A stretch of DNA of 64,000 nt from Drosophila miranda (GCF_003369915.1 NC_046675.1:3844001-3908000); one strand, 5' to 3'; shown: positions 1-13,843, numbered from the stretch's first letter. The notes: generated by a model from the sequence alone, not told the origin. Program-made: numbers and translations.

Positions 1-3000
1 GCATGCGATATTTGTGTCAACGCCTCATAATCATTATGGCCAGAGAAAACGGCGAAAATGTGTCGCCAAATGAATAAAGTTTTTATAAATACACATCAAG
101 TGCAATTAGAGGCTGGCTGGGGCAGGAAATGCCAGCATGTGCCATGCGGTAATTGTTTCCTCGATGTGACAGCCCGTCCAAGGTGTGATGATCCTCCTCT
201 TATTGAACTTGGGGATCGCCCGTCTCCCATCTATTCGGAATCCAAGCTCTTTAGGGCTTATGGTGAGGCAACCAAAACAATATTTATGATAAATTAATGC
301 AGTAAATGCAACTTGTAAATCTGTCACGCGTCCCAGTAAATCATCCTGCATAAGTAATATGCAGTTTATCCAAGGGAAAACACATACAAAATACGAACAC
401 GCGCAGCCAGCTCCGCCAGCCCCTCCTCTGAACTCCTCCGCTCACATTTGTCACACTTGAGGAGGGTGGTGGGGCGATACTCCCATAAGTAGCTGTATCT
501 GTATCTGCATCCACACATTCAACAGATGCTCATACCAGAAGCCAACCAGCCAGCCAACCAGCCAGCCAGAGTGGATGGGGGGAGTGTGAAATTATGTGCT
601 CGGCGGCAAGGAGGCAGGGCCGCGGCTAATCTATGACAGAAAACATGTAACCGGAGTGCGGGCACCCGAAAATAACCCAACATTTGATTTCTGAGACCTC
701 TTTGTAGCTCTTTGCAGCTCTTTACATTGCAATATTCCCAGAGGATAGTGCGGGGAGGCACTAAAGGGCTTTTGGGTGGCGACCCCACGCCCAATTAAAG
801 ACACAATCAACGTTTTACAATAAATTTAGTTGTACGAATTAATTATGTTGCGTGGCCGCCATGTGCTTCAGCTCCAATTCGACTCTCAGTATCATTTCCA
901 TTCCCATTTCCATTCCCGACTCCTTCAGGGGCGGCACTTTCTTTTTATGAGTGCTCTGCTGCCGCCGTCGAATAAGTGAAGCGTGAACTAATTGAAATTT
1001 GTTGCGCTGACATGTTCTACAAGATCTGCTTGCAACCGATGGAGAGAGACAGAGACCCGAGGGGAGCTGGGGAGAGGGATGATGGCTCTGCCCCACTGTT
1101 GCCCTTGTCGATCGTCTCCAGCTCATTAGTGGGCTTCCCGTTGTAGTTATTGTCTAATTTTAATTAATTTATCACATACATAAAATGGCGCAACATTCTG
1201 GCATTCTCCCCCAACCCCACAAATCACTCACACGCCTCGTTGAATGCCCCGATCCGGAGTAGAGCTACCCCTGGGCCAGGGCCACCAGTCCCCCACAGAA
1301 TTGTCTAGGCATAAATATCCACTCCAGATTCTTGGCATAGCTCTCGACAATCAAACCAAATTTATGACAAGTTCTTGTCGCGTCTGGTGTTTTGACATTG
1401 TCAAACAGATACAGAAACAACCAGAGAACAAGAACAAACAGATACTTCATTTGATTGGATCATTTAAATTCTACGGCAGGTACCACCGGAAATAGTCGTT
1501 TGACAACGCTTTATTCGAACTCAAAATACTTTAAAGTAAGAAGTGCAAGAAAATGTAAAATATAAATAAGAAAACACTGATAGAATAGAAAACTATGCTG
1601 CTCAAGAGTGTGCTATCAAGAATCAATGATATTTCACAGATTCCCGCTTGATGGGATTTCGAGATCAGAAGTGTATGTATACGAAAATGTCAATAAATTT
1701 GTATCAATCACATTGGTCTTTCTTTCTATGACCAGATGTACCAGACCAGAGTGTCCAAAGGCATCATAGGGGAATGGGTTAGCTGTTGGAAAGGCAGGTC
1801 TGATTGGGGTTGCCTTACTGAAAAGTTTGTCCCTTTTTTATGCATTGAAGAATTTTGTAGATTAACGCCACTTAACAATATAAGCCCAAAAAAATCAAAG
1901 ATCAAAGTTACCCAAAGGTAGGTCCTAGTAACGTGACCCCCCAAGAGCCACACACAAAGCCTACCCACCAGGAATGGACCGGAACGGAACTATCGCTGCG
2001 TTCTTTGCCGACTAAACTGAGCATAAAATTTGCGTGCGGCGCTTTGGGGTCGGCCCCGTCTTTGATCCTGTCAAAGAGGCGAAAATAAATTGCTCAATTA
2101 TGAAATATTAACGGCACACGAGGAACCGAGTGAGTCTCAGGCGCAAGTTAATTACTCATTTGTTGATTGTCGACTGTGGTTAATGAAGTATCCAACTAAT
2201 TACATCTCAAGACGAGCCCGGGCGCTCTCCAAGGAATATTCGTGTTCGTATTGAAAAATGCCGCCTGCGGAAATTGAAAATGCACGCGCTGCCTCCACAT
2301 AGGCCTCCAGCATCTTTGGACCGCAAGTATATCGTTATAGATATAGCTTCGCCAGCTGCCGACTTGGGGCTGCTGGATGGTGGCTGGTGGTGGCAGCAAT
2401 TTATTACCTTTCCCTTTGACATCTTGACACAATGTGGCCATCTCTCTCGCTCCCCCTGTCCATATCACCATCTCTATCTTTCTTGCTCGCGTTTCGAGTA
2501 GTTTCCTTGGGGGGCGCTGAGATTACTCGAATTCATCTTTTGACAGTGGAAACTCATCGCACTGGCGACTAATTAGATTATTTGTCAGTTCCCCTGTTGA
2601 ATGGCGTTAGTTCTGGGACTTGTACATATATTTTTCTCCTCTGAAATGTTTCGAATACTTTGTTTCGATTGGTATTTGACAGGGGGACGCAGGCGTTGAA
2701 GGCGACATGCTAATTAGATGTTTAATCATTTGGATTGAACCTTCATTTTGGGTAATTGGATTGCCATTTGGCTATCTTATTATGGTTATATGACAAAGTT
2801 ATTTATCTGAATTTTCAAATATATATTATTTTGGTATGAATTAAAATCGAGTTGACAAATTCATAAATAATTTATGAAACAAAAAATTTAAATTTGAAGA
2901 GTTAACGATTTTCAAACTGATCTGAGTGCCGCCATCCAGCGCTGGTTATATACAAATGGAATGCGTTCGCCCTCTGTCTTTGGTGTGTGTCAGGCCAAGA

Positions 3001-3090
3001 CCGCCAACTATCACTCAGGCTCAGATACTCACAGTGCAGAACTTCATAGCATACTTTTGGGTGGAATTTGGTGGGCATACCTCATAACTC

Positions 3091-3104
3091 CCAACAGATG
3101 GCGC
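3091..3104 (+). promoter_or_regulatory. CTCF-like insulator site
   Basis: CCAACAGATGGCGC matches the CTCF consensus CCASYAGRKGGCRS at 13 of 14 positions; only the S position differs (A). Binding is inferred from the match alone. Confidence 0.35.
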
Positions 3105-4854
3105 TGACAGGTCATGTTAAACTCACGTAGAACTCCAATCATGTACAAATTCGGGATCTGTCTCAAAATCCAAATCTTTGGGACAATACAAATATTTATT
3201 TCAAAAATCTGCCGTCACTGCCGTTTCTTTTAGTAGCGTTCTATCAAGTTTGTCCAAAAACTGAATGTATATTTTAAATTTAAATTGAATTTATAGTTAT
3301 CAAAAATCTTAGCATCGTCAAAGGCCAGCTTAGTTTAAGTTCTTTCGGCTTAGTCTTTAATTTTTGTACTTCTTCTTTGTTTCGTACAGAATTTGCCATT
3401 TCAGAATCATTCGACTATTCCGCCAACAGCTTCTATCAGCGAGATTTTGAACAGTTACTTCGAATTGCACTGTCCGTACTGAAATTGCTGCGGGCATACG
3501 AAATTTACAGTCAAACGAAAGGAAATTCCAGTTTAAGTTTTTCACCAGGCGCACAGCGCCGCAAAGCACGGGGGCCACATTCCTGAGCTAGCAGCCAAAA
3601 AGCGAAAGTATTTGCATGTATTGGTGTGCGAGTGTGTTTGTGTGAGGGGTGTGTTCGCTTGACATTGTCACAGTTTGCTTCAGGGGTGGGTTTTGTGCTA
3701 TTGACGTGGCTGCGCTGGTACCCAGTGATATCAGAGTGCAAGGAAATATTGAATTTCTGCACAATTAAAAAAAAAATGTACTTTCCGATTTGAATAACAA
3801 CAAAACTAAAAAAATCGATTTTATTTCATAATTTTTGTATAATAACAATTAAATTCCTTACAATCCCTGATTAATAGAATCTTTTATCAGACTCCTGTCA
3901 GTGTGTACCGGGTATCAAATTGCCGAGGCACGCGACGGAGTATCTCTCAACTCGTGACACATCGACTACGCCCAAGTGGGTGGGCCACACCAAACCACTG
4001 CGCCATACAGAGCGTTTCAATTAGCGAGTGCGGGCACTGGGTGGGTCCAAAACGGTGCCGAACGGTACCGACTGGTTCTTTGTGATTTTTGCCAAGAACC
4101 CGGGCCAGAACCGATGCAGCAGCAGCAGAAGCAGCAGCACATTAAAAGAGACAGATACGGACACGTGTCCATCAGCGGTTTTAACCCTTCTTAAGGTAAC
4201 GCCCAAGGATGACCAGGCGAACAGGATTGTCAGCAGGCAGCCCGTGCCAGATTCGCTCCCACTGCGCATGTCACGGATTGCGGGCGGTCCACTCCGCAAA
4301 CTAGGGCGTATCTACGGGGCGGAGTATAACCGTACTGTGGCACGGCCGATTGCCTGCTGCCCGCCCACCAGCTGGGCCGGGTTTGACGTTACCACTGACG
4401 TTGCTGGGCCTGCGTCGAGGCCATTACATAACGCTAACAGGCGAGAGCAGTGCGGATGTCACACCCAAAACCGGTTAACATTTACGTCGTAACTAGGAGC
4501 AACCTTAGTCCACCAGGCGCCCAGAACAACCGGAGCCAAGGGCGCATTACTACGTCTTTACATTGCTGGCGCCGCCACCGCGGTGGTGGTGGGTTTTCCC
4601 TCTTCCTGACTAAGGGTTGGTTCATTGAGTGCGCGACGACTCGGCCTCAAGGTCGCAGCTCGCACACCACTCACTCTCTCGCATACAGGACCGCACTTCT
4701 GGGCGCACGCTTACGCTTGCGTGTCTTGTCTCGTTCTTGTATGCGTGCCACAGCATCGCACACTGAAGCATCCCCTGCTGCATGTGTAGGCAGAAGACAC
4801 GTGTATTGTCTGTCACATACTCGTACACATTCTTTCATGGTAGATTTCGAACCA

Positions 4855-4873
4855 GGCGAACATAATGTTCGCC
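4855..4873. repeat. 19-bp perfect palindrome
   Basis: Two 9-bp arms, GGCGAACAT and ATGTTCGCC, surround a single central A. The core reads GAACA-3-TGTTC, the layout of a vertebrate steroid-receptor (GR type) response element. Drosophila has no direct GR orthologue, so a different dimeric factor or chance is more likely. Confidence 0.6.
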
Positions 4874-7304
4874 AGTGTTCCTGAGGGTTCTCAGCATAAT
4901 TTCCGACACGCACAGTCGCCCATGTGTGCGCGTGGCTAATGGAATTAGTGTGCGTGTGCGTACGCACACATGTGCGGGCATGTGTGTGTGCGAGGAGGGT
5001 GTCGCGTGATTCCTTGATGTGAGGAGATGGCTTGGGTTGGGGGTGGTTTTCCTAAAAGCTCAACTAAAAAGCTTTTGAGCGAAATAAAAGCTCGTCGTGG
5101 GTTCGTGCCAAAGATATTGGAAATCGGAGCTAAATTAAGGATTATTATAGTAAAATTAAATCAAATTCACTTTAATTTAAACTTAGACCATATTATATTA
5201 AATTTGTAGTAAATATATTGAGCCTAAACATGAAAATATTCAATTTAAATGTGAACTTTCCACTCTCGGTATTCAGTTTCTCAGGGTATTCTTCTCTAGA
5301 ATCATTCTGAAGTTCTACCCTACTCAAGAACTTTGGGCCACTTTTACCAAACGACCTTCTAAGACTCTCTTAGTTCGCCCTCTTATTTTCCTGGCTATTT
5401 TTGCTTGTATCTCAACTACTTTTAAACAAGCTAATATACAGTACGATTGGAGCCAAGCCATTCCGTTGGCTTGCCTTATCAAGCTCAATAATATTAGCCA
5501 TTTGTTAAATTGTTTGCACGATAAGCGTCGTCGAAACATCAACTCAACTTTTCAATGGCAAACAAAACGGAACAGGACAGAACAGCAAACAAGGACAATT
5601 GAGTGCCGGCCAACACTTTAAACAAAAAGGGCAGGCCGAAATGAAAAGGAGAGCCAAAGCAAGAGTCCTGGACAATGACAATCACAATGATGATCATGAT
5701 GATCATGATGATGATGGCACTTGTCATTGTGTGTGATGTTGCTACTTAAAATTGCTTTTATATACACACTCACATGTACGTATCTGCCACTGAAAATCGC
5801 ACAAAGCACAAAGCGACAACAGCGGGAAGACAACTTCATAGGTAGCCGAGTTGTCATTGCGTGTTTGCAACAAACTGGCGACAAAGCTTATCTCAGATGG
5901 ACACTCACAAAGAGTCACAAGTCGGAGTCAGCGCCAGCGCCAGCCACTCTTTGAGTCGAAGAATGACAAAAGGGATTCCCGGCAGGCGAACGGAGGATGG
6001 AAAGATGAGATCTCGCTGGCCACTCGAACAGCTGGTCCCATTTTGATAGTTTCGTAATTAAACCCGGCAAGTGGCTCTTAAGTGACCTGAAGGAGGATCT
6101 GTCTGCTGTCGTTCCTCAAATGCAAGTCATAAATTTGATTGTCGTTTCGTTTGCTCAGGGCTGCGTCGCGTCTATCACGGCATGCCCCGGCCCAAGGACC
6201 AGGCCCAGGCCCGGGCCCAGCCCTGCCCTGCCCATCCTTGACTCCGGCCATAGTTTGTCGCTTATCTAAAGTCAAAACAATTTTCATATATTTTCCAGCC
6301 AACAGCCAGTTACACGGCGAGCTTTTCATTGTCCACCGACATGCCATTCCGCAATTAGCATTGGCGTACTCGCAACTAATTTGCGCTGCGGGAGTCCTGT
6401 CCAGTCCTGTCCTGTCCCGCCTGCACCCACATGTTAATTAACAGCTAGCCCGGCCAGAGCGGCCATCATTTGTACTTAAGTTGAATTTTATTTTGTGAAC
6501 AATTATGCTAATTTGTTAAATAAATAGGCACACGCACTGTAGAGTAATGCTTGGAAAATGCTGGCTTTGCAGCTCAAGTTAAGTTTTATGGCGAGTTTTT
6601 TTATTTTATTGCCAGCTCGAAGACTCGGACAGGCAGACAGACCAGACAGACCAGACAGACGGACATGGCCGATGGCCATTCCAATTAAGTTTGCGTTTGC
6701 CATTTAATTACTCTAATATGCTAGCCTGCCAGCCAGTCAGCGTCAGCCAACTGAATCAACCACCTCCGCCCTCAAATGATTTTCCGTGTATTTGTGCGCG
6801 TGCCGAGCATGAAAATTAGTTTGTACATTTCCCTGTTTCGCTGTTTCCCTGGACGGACGAGGCAGCCAGGCCACACCTCGAATTGATGGCGCCATTTGTT
6901 TTGAGCCGCCATTGCTACCAAGTTATCAAAGCTCCCTTTGACACCCACATTCATTTGTCAAGCCGTCGCCCCAATCTGAATCTGTGCCACAGCGAAAATG
7001 GAATGGACTGCAAAACAAACATCCAAGAGCACTGGCAGCAACAACAAGTTGCCTACTTGGCGGCACATTTAATTAGTTTTAACCTTACACATTGGTATGC
7101 AAAGCAAGGGCACAACTTCGTCGTGATTATAAAGTTTGCTGTGCAAGAATTGGATGGCTGTCAGTCAGGGGCCAAAATCAAATCATAAGTATGATAATTT
7201 TGCACTGACCAAAAAACCGAGAACCAATCAGAGTTTCTATCAACTGGAATCCGGCGAAATTGACTGACAAAAAAGGGAGCAATAGCCATGTGGAGAGCAG
7301 CGAC

Positions 7305-7322
7305 GGGTAGGGATCCCTACCC
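7305..7322. repeat. 18-bp perfect palindrome
   Basis: GGGTAGGGATCCCTACCC equals its own reverse complement. No gene is nearby and no function is apparent. Confidence 0.6.
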
Positions 7323-8984
7323 TACCAGCAATGTCCTCGACCCATACTGAAATCAAAGCAGCACAAAACAAACACACAAAAAAATAAAAATAAAACTTTA
7401 AATGGAAGGGAACACACGCCGTCTAGAGCGATGTTGACAGGGAAATGTGAAAAGCAGCAAACAGCATCAAAAGTTTTGCTTCCTTTTCGAGTCTAGTCCT
7501 TTCATCTTTTGGCTGCCACTGCGCCCTGCCCCTCTATGGAGGGGAAGCCAATTTTTGATTGCAACATTTTGCACCAAAGGCAAAATACATGCTGCAGCAC
7601 AGGAGTGGAGCAGGAGCAGGATGCAGGACACAACATACAAACGAAAGATGTTAATGCTAATTTTAATATTTTTCGTGACATGGCGTTCACTTTGAGTGTG
7701 CCACAGCTTTTGTCGTTGTTTGTCTAATTTGTGTATTCATCCGTTAACAGATACTCTCTTCTCTCTCACAGATTCACACATGTATTGGTGCACACATATT
7801 CAGTCCCTCTCGTCTCGTAAGTGTAGTTGCCCCCATGCCCATGCGGCAGGCTCTTTGGCCGGAAGCGACAAGTAATTTTACTTGGAAAAATAAATTTCAC
7901 AGTCTTCGCTGGCTTTGTGCTGCTCATGAGATTTTCTGTGTGTGTGCGATGGTGTTTTTGTGTGCTTGCGTTTGCGTACTTTTTTTTGTTCATTGGCCAG
8001 AATTTATTGTTAAACTGATGTCACTTTATTAGTTTGTAGGGAACACAAATGCTCTCGATTACTTCACGATTTGTACTTCAAATTAATTAAAAAATATTTG
8101 TGACAAATGCAATATTTGTGGACGACAACAAAAACTTTCTTGTTTAAACTTAACTTTGATTTGAAGAAAATCTTGACGAATGTCGTCCGGCAGTAACATG
8201 TCCAATACGATGGAAAATTGGCAGAAGGCGTGAGGGATCTTTTTGCCACTTCCGTCCGCAATGAGATATTGAATCATAAGGTCCAGGGGACCTTGAGTGG
8301 CATCTGCAACCAAAGATCATAGCGGACATTATCTCTGGAGTGACACGCAAGGAGACACCGAATGTGTACTTTAAGGACCAGGGGAATTCGAGTGGCAGCT
8401 GCGATCAGGGACCTGTCACATAGTTCATATATTCTGTGTATACTATTTTTTATTTATTCGATATATTTAATTTATTTATTCATCATGGAAAATTGAAATT
8501 GAAAAATATACTATAAAAAACATGCATACCATCCAAATCGATAAATAAAACCTTTAGGTACATTTCTTTATGGTTTCTATTGGGCTAATTCTATTGGCCC
8601 AATCACCGTCTGATTTATTTAAATGTAACTTATTATAGTTAGAGGCAAGGAATGTTTAATGACAGCAAGGATAATTTAACTCTCATTGGAAATTATGTAT
8701 ATTGTATGACAGGTTGATGTAAATGATTATCTGATATTGACGAAATGTGGCACAAACGTAATATAATTTTAATTTTTTTCCAAAGTGCTGCTTTGCATTT
8801 CGAATGAGCTGGAAGAACAAAAAAACAAAGGCAGAAAGAAGTCTGGGAGGACTCTGAGCTTATTTTCCAAGCCATCAACTGGCGGGGGGCATGAATGAGG
8901 TCTCCAAGCTGCGTGCAGCGACTGACAAAACAAATAAACTTGCTGGCACTTCATATGCTGTCCCTGTACCTGTCGCTGTCCCTA

Positions 8985-9028
8985 GACTGGAGCTGGAGCT
9001 GGGGCTGGTGCTGGGGCTGGAGCTGGGA
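8985..9028 (+). repeat. GGAGCT/GGGGCT hexanucleotide repeat
   Basis: Imperfect tandem array of GGAGCT and GGGGCT units in gene-free DNA. It creates a Leu/Glu/Gly-rich open frame that should not be taken for a gene. Confidence 0.7.
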
Positions 9029-12000
9029 AGGGACAGGACACACATATTTGGTATGCATAAGCAGTCCTTGCATACCTTACCTTGCCTCTCACATTATCCA
9101 AGCCAAGGAGACATTTTTCCATATTTTACACAACAAAAGCAATGCCAGACGCAACTTTTACCTCAACTTGCTGTGACATTTTCTCGTCTCTCTTTCGCTC
9201 CTGCATACTGGGTCTGGTATGCCGCTCTCTTTCGTCTAACAACCGACCGCAATTTCAAATTTAATTCGCCATTTTCAGCAGGCAGGCAACCACCCATCCA
9301 TTGGCCCAACCTCCCATCCGCCCATACTTCCATCCACCCACTCAACGCCATCTTGTGGCTTTCTTTGCCTTTGTATGCTGTAGTTGTTGGTGGTTTCCTT
9401 TTGCTTTTTATTACGTTTGCTCGGTCGGCCCCCTCCATTCCGCCCCATCCGCCCCCGCTGCCATGCCGTTGTTGAAATGTGGAAATTCCTGAAGACATTT
9501 TACTTTGCAATTTCCTTACGAGTCGTTAAACATTTCCCAGCCAGCCAGCCAGCAAGCCAGGACCAGAGTAAGTCCATAACAACAACAACAGCAAGCCAAG
9601 CGCCGGCAAAAGTTAACAAAACTAATTTAAAAATTCAAATTTGCTTTCCGTTTTTTATATGCATCACAAACTGTGCATTTATATGGCTGGGTAAGTGTGT
9701 ATGCCTGAGTATATGTATTTGTATTTGTGTGTTTGTGTGTGTGTGTATGTATGTGTATGGCATGGCTGTCTGACATTTTGTGGCCTGGTAATTTGTATTC
9801 TTGTGGCTTTATTGTTGATCTTCTTGTTACATTTGAGTTTTTCTTTTCTGTTCGATATTCGAGGATGGAATGAATTTTTTTTTTTGTGAGTGGAAAATTC
9901 GAAATAATTTATTGGCATTCGAGAGCTGGAGGCAGCAGCCAAAAAATGTGTGCAAATATATTTTGAATTCAATTTTCTGTTTCCCACTCCACTCCCACTG
10001 CCTCTATCTACATCCGAATTGGTAATGGAAATTCGTACGCCACAAACTTAATTATGCTTGAAATTTATGCAAGCATTTGGCAAATCTCTAAAGCAGAGAA
10101 CACTCAAACGACACCAAACTCCACTCTCAGAGCTGCAAAACATGTGATCATCGTTGAATTAATGCAAATTTCGGCTCATTAATATCAATCAAATGATTGA
10201 TAGCAACAGCCTAGCCGCACCCTGGCCTGTCCTCTGAGTCCCAACCCCTCTGAGCTATTAATAAATCCTTTGACAATTGTTACATTAATGTCAATAAGCT
10301 GCACGCACACACAGCGATTTCCGGGCATTTACATTTGTTCGAGTTTCTGTATCTCATTTGGCCCGCACCCCTTTTCTGTCACAATATTTGTTTGACTCGT
10401 GCCACTCCACTCCACTCTAAATGATGATGATCCCTATCCGGGTCGGGTGTGGGGGTTGTGTGGCTGCCCAACCACAGCACAACCTTCTCTGCGTAATCTG
10501 TCAAAGTTTAGATACATTCCAACTGTCTCATCAATCAATTTCATTTAACCAATTGTCACTCAGCCATTTTATTTGGCTTTGCCAATTCGAAAAAGAGGGT
10601 TTTTATCCGGAAAGGGGATAATTTCTGGCTTTCATAACCTCAGCTAAGACTAATTCAAATCATTTAAAGGGGGACGACGGAGGAGTTTAATTACAATATA
10701 TTATTGAGTGGCCAGACATAGGAGTACAAATAGTTGTAAATGTAGATTTAACACAATGTTGACACTATTAGAGGCCAATAACTGGCAATATATGTACACG
10801 AAAGCTTACGGCAATGCCAACAAATTTGCAGCAAATTAAAGGCCAATTAACCCATCAGCCGATGTCCTGACAGGACATTGGCTAACGAGCCGCTGACTGC
10901 ACACGCAATTGCAATTATCAAATTAGAGCTGGGCGGGGCCGCGGCAGTCAAACAATTCCATATACAAATAATAATAAATTCGACTTGGAAATGCAAAACA
11001 CAAACACAAATACAAATACAAATACGTATGGATGCACGCGTAATTATAATTGAAGCACTCGGAGTGCACTAGAGGCCCGGGGCTAGTGGCGATGTCGGTG
11101 TCGGGGCAATATAATTAAGTTGTTGACCTGACCCGACTTGACCCGTCGCATCGGACATATGACAGGCGCATAGGCCTCTGTTTCTGTGTCTGTGTCTGTG
11201 TTAATTAATATGTTTGCCCACGAAGATGTTGTACAACAGCGGCCTGGGTGTGTCATCCCCTCCTACACTTCCACATCTTTAAGTATACCCCTTGATTGCC
11301 TGCTCCTCAAAATGCATTTAATTTTCCACTGATATGGATCCTCCCTGCTATTTTCAATGCGCCTGCTCTCTGCGCTCGTCATAGCTTATTAAACACACAG
11401 TTCGGGCCAGTCCGGCAGACAACCCCCGTGCGCCCCATTTACCTGAGTGTTTCCTCGAGCACGCGCCATGAAAATTTTCAAAAATTTTCAACATATTTCT
11501 GTGGTTTTCCAGCCCCTGACGTTTTTATAGTCTTTTCTCAAATTGCTCTAATTCGTTAAGTTATAAAACTGGCCGCCAGTTTGGCACTCCGTCAAAAGTT
11601 TTCGAAGCCATTTACTTTTATTGCCATCCGCCGGTCGGTCAATGAACCAGCCAGCAGTTCCAAAAAGGACTCACACACAAAAAGGACGACACATGCGTGT
11701 TAATCTCTAATTTGCTAGACGATCATTGTCATAGTGTACGGGCATAGCCCCTGTCCCTCTACTCTATCACACTCGTACATATTCATGGGCTGACGCAGCA
11801 GGACAGTTGAGAGAAGGACCTTGTATCATTCGTATCCTTTTAATTGCCAAAACTCGCCGTGTTTCGAATTTCGGTATCTAAAGTTGTTTTTCTTATTTTA
11901 ATGGCGCTATTTTCATTAGGCAAATGTATGTTTCGGCCTTTTTCCTTTATTTTTTCCCGAATTTTTTGAACATTTTTTTCTGTAGATCCCCGTAAATGTG

Positions 12001-12672
12001 TGCCGCTCATTAGCATATAAAATGTATTGACGGGTGGTGGAAGGGGGCGAAAGGAATTGTCCTTTAGCGGCTGTCTGTGTGTTTCTGTGTGTGTTTGCAT
12101 ATACAATCCACATTTATTGCATATTCATCATTTTAATTGCTTGTTTTCTTACTAAATGACTCGATAAGGCTTTTAGGGTTATTAGGAGGAGATGCGACCC
12201 ATGTCCTGCGGTTGCGAGGATGGGCCTGGTATCCAGTCGGCGACCAAGTTAGGGCTAAAGGGCCAAGCAAATGAAATGGAATACGAGTACCAGATCCAAA
12301 CAGAGTTTAAAAGGAAACAAGAGGAGCAAAACAAAAAAGCAATTCACGTAGAAAAGTGCAAAGTATACGACGACGATGGTGGCGCCAAATGTGCGGGGGG
12401 ACGGGTGCAGCGGGAGTCCGGATATGATTACTTTTTCTTTTGTTTCTCAGTTTTCTGAAGGGGCGTCGAGGGAGCTGAGCTGCATGGCTGGGAAAGAACA
12501 AAGAAATTACTTTGCCAACGAGTGAACGGATATGAATAAAAAAGTGATCAATGCAATGAAAATGATTGTCTGCTCATTCAAGCGCTCCCATCCATCCACG
12601 CTTCACAATCGAGCGCACAAAGTACGAAAGACAGCCGGAATCAAAGATGAAAGTTCTAAGAGGTTGCAACAC

Positions 12673-12678
12673 TTTAAT
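12673..12678 (-). terminator. Candidate poly(A) signal of the cysteine-rich gene
   Basis: ATTAAA on the minus strand, about 100 nt past the stop codon of the cysteine-rich peptide gene. It is the common variant signal; use is inferred from position. Confidence 0.35.
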
Positions 12679-12777
12679 AACGGGGAAAACGTAACATTTG
12701 ACAAGCAGGAATTCAGCTGGGAGGTCTCCTCACTTCCCAGACTGTAGATAGACAGTGCAGGACTCCCGTAGAGCTGG

Positions 12778-12993
12778 TTACTTGGGGCAGCCGCAGCTGG
12801 AGCCGCCGCAGCTGGGGCAGGGATTCCGGCATGGTTTTGCACCACATCCAGATGTCTTGACGCCACCGCAGCCGCAGGATCTGCACTGAGGCTTTCCACA
12901 TCCGCAATTGGGCGTCTCGGGCTCGGTGACACAGCAGGCCTGGGTCAGGCAGATGGCCACAGCAATCAGGACGAATAACTTAAGATTGAACAT
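12778..12993 (-). CDS. Small secreted cysteine-rich peptide
   Basis: A 71-residue intronless protein. The start is the ATG at 12993, because a hydrophobic signal peptide (about residues 1-19, ending ..CLTQA) follows directly and a TATA box lies about 60 bp upstream. The frame is open further upstream, but that part would put the signal peptide in the middle. The mature part of about 52 residues has 13 cysteines in CGC, CC and PC pairs with Gly, Pro and Ser between them, and ends in CGCPK. This suggests a compact, disulfide-bonded extracellular peptide. I do not recognise the family. Short Gly/Cys-rich proteins in flies include sperm-tail (Mst84D-like) and secreted reproductive or cuticle peptides; the signal peptide favours a secreted role. 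The Kazal-like gene at 14.6-15.1 kb has the same strand and promoter layout, so they may be expressed in similar tissues (inference). Confidence 0.7.
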   Translation of the reverse strand: MFNLKLFVLIAVAICLTQACCVTEPETPNCGCGKPQCRSCGCGGVKTSGCGAKPCRNPCPSCGGSSCGCPK

Positions 12994-13048
12994 GATGATC
13001 GACTGAGAAAACTCGGAAACTGTTGAGTATACTCCCTCTGGTAGCTCG

Positions 13049-13055
13049 TTATATA
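13049..13055 (-). promoter_or_regulatory. TATA box of the cysteine-rich gene
   Basis: TATATAA on the minus strand, about 56 nt upstream of the ATG. A start of transcription about 30 nt downstream would give a leader of roughly 30 nt. Confidence 0.6.
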
Positions 13056-13147
13056 GGCTACAAAATGGGTCAAAAGTTGTATTTGAGCAGATGGTGGTTT
13101 GGGTATTTCGGTTATTTTTGCTGATTAATTTGTAAGTAAATATACTG

Positions 13148-13155
13148 TATCGATA
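13148..13155. promoter_or_regulatory. DRE-like TATCGATA
   Basis: Exact DRE octamer (palindromic), about 155 bp upstream of the cysteine-rich gene's ATG. A DRE is more typical of housekeeping promoters than of a TATA gene, so this may be chance. Another copy lies at 54485-54492. Confidence 0.25.
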
Positions 13156-13843
13156 CCAGATGTACTCTGAAGAATACCTTTTCATACGATATTTATAGGT
13201 AACATCAGGCAACTGACCTTATCAATTGGATACTGTCACGTTCAAGGTAACCAAGAGGTAAATTGGCCAACTTTCTTTGACTATTTCTACGAGGCATATC
13301 CAAAGGAAGAGCACACAATACGAATCGTATTTACCAATGATCTAATATATTTCATTAAATATGTATTTTAACAATTATCTGACAAATAAGGTTTAAAATA
13401 TTAACAATAAAGAAAACAAATATAGGATGGGAGAAAAGAAAAACAATTTTACAAATCGAACGATATGACATACTGGTAAATATTACAAGAAATCATTTAA
13501 AGGGACATTTCAGAGGATAAGGAATGGTAGAGGGTGCTGAAATTTTGAGATAGCGCTCTATACTCGTACGTAGCCCCTATTCCGATATTCGGTCTGGGGA
13601 GAAAAGAAATAGTATAGTATAGAAATATGTGAATACTATGTATATATTTTTAATGAACAATTTCTTAATGGTCCTGTCCTCAGCTGAATATTTCAATAGG
13701 TGGCACAGGCTCCAAGAACCATTCAGTTACCATGGAGCCTGGCTTTCTGTTGCATCCACAAGCAGCTGGCTTGGGAATTGTAGAGTTTTTGGAAAGCGGG
13801 CACGAGGCTTAAAAATGTATAGCATCGGGTTGGAATAAAATTA

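Larger units (their letters stand above)
1..12672. other. Gene-free region, left part
   Basis: I find no open frame here that looks like a fly protein. The open frames are short, overlap on both strands and have no recognisable domains. The stretch holds AT-rich intergenic DNA, a CCAG/CCAA-type tandem repeat at about 539-570, a GGAGCT-type repeat at about 8985-9028, a CCAG repeat at 9537-9561 and a GT-rich microsatellite at about 9720-9760. It also holds a CTCF-like site (3091-3104), a 19-bp palindrome (4855-4873) and an 18-bp palindrome (7305-7322). The block 3.9-4.9 kb is richer in G+C than its surroundings and carries several overlapping frames of about 150 codons, but none has a recognisable product. 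Confidence 0.6.

Noticed and set aside
4028..4884. Overlapping 154- and 144-codon plus-strand frames
   Set aside because: The higher G+C of this block explains the lack of stops; the products are Arg/Ser/His-rich without any fold signature.
8891..9475. 194-codon plus-strand open frame
   Set aside because: It runs through the GGAGCT repeat, has no recognisable domain and is overlapped by other frames of similar quality.
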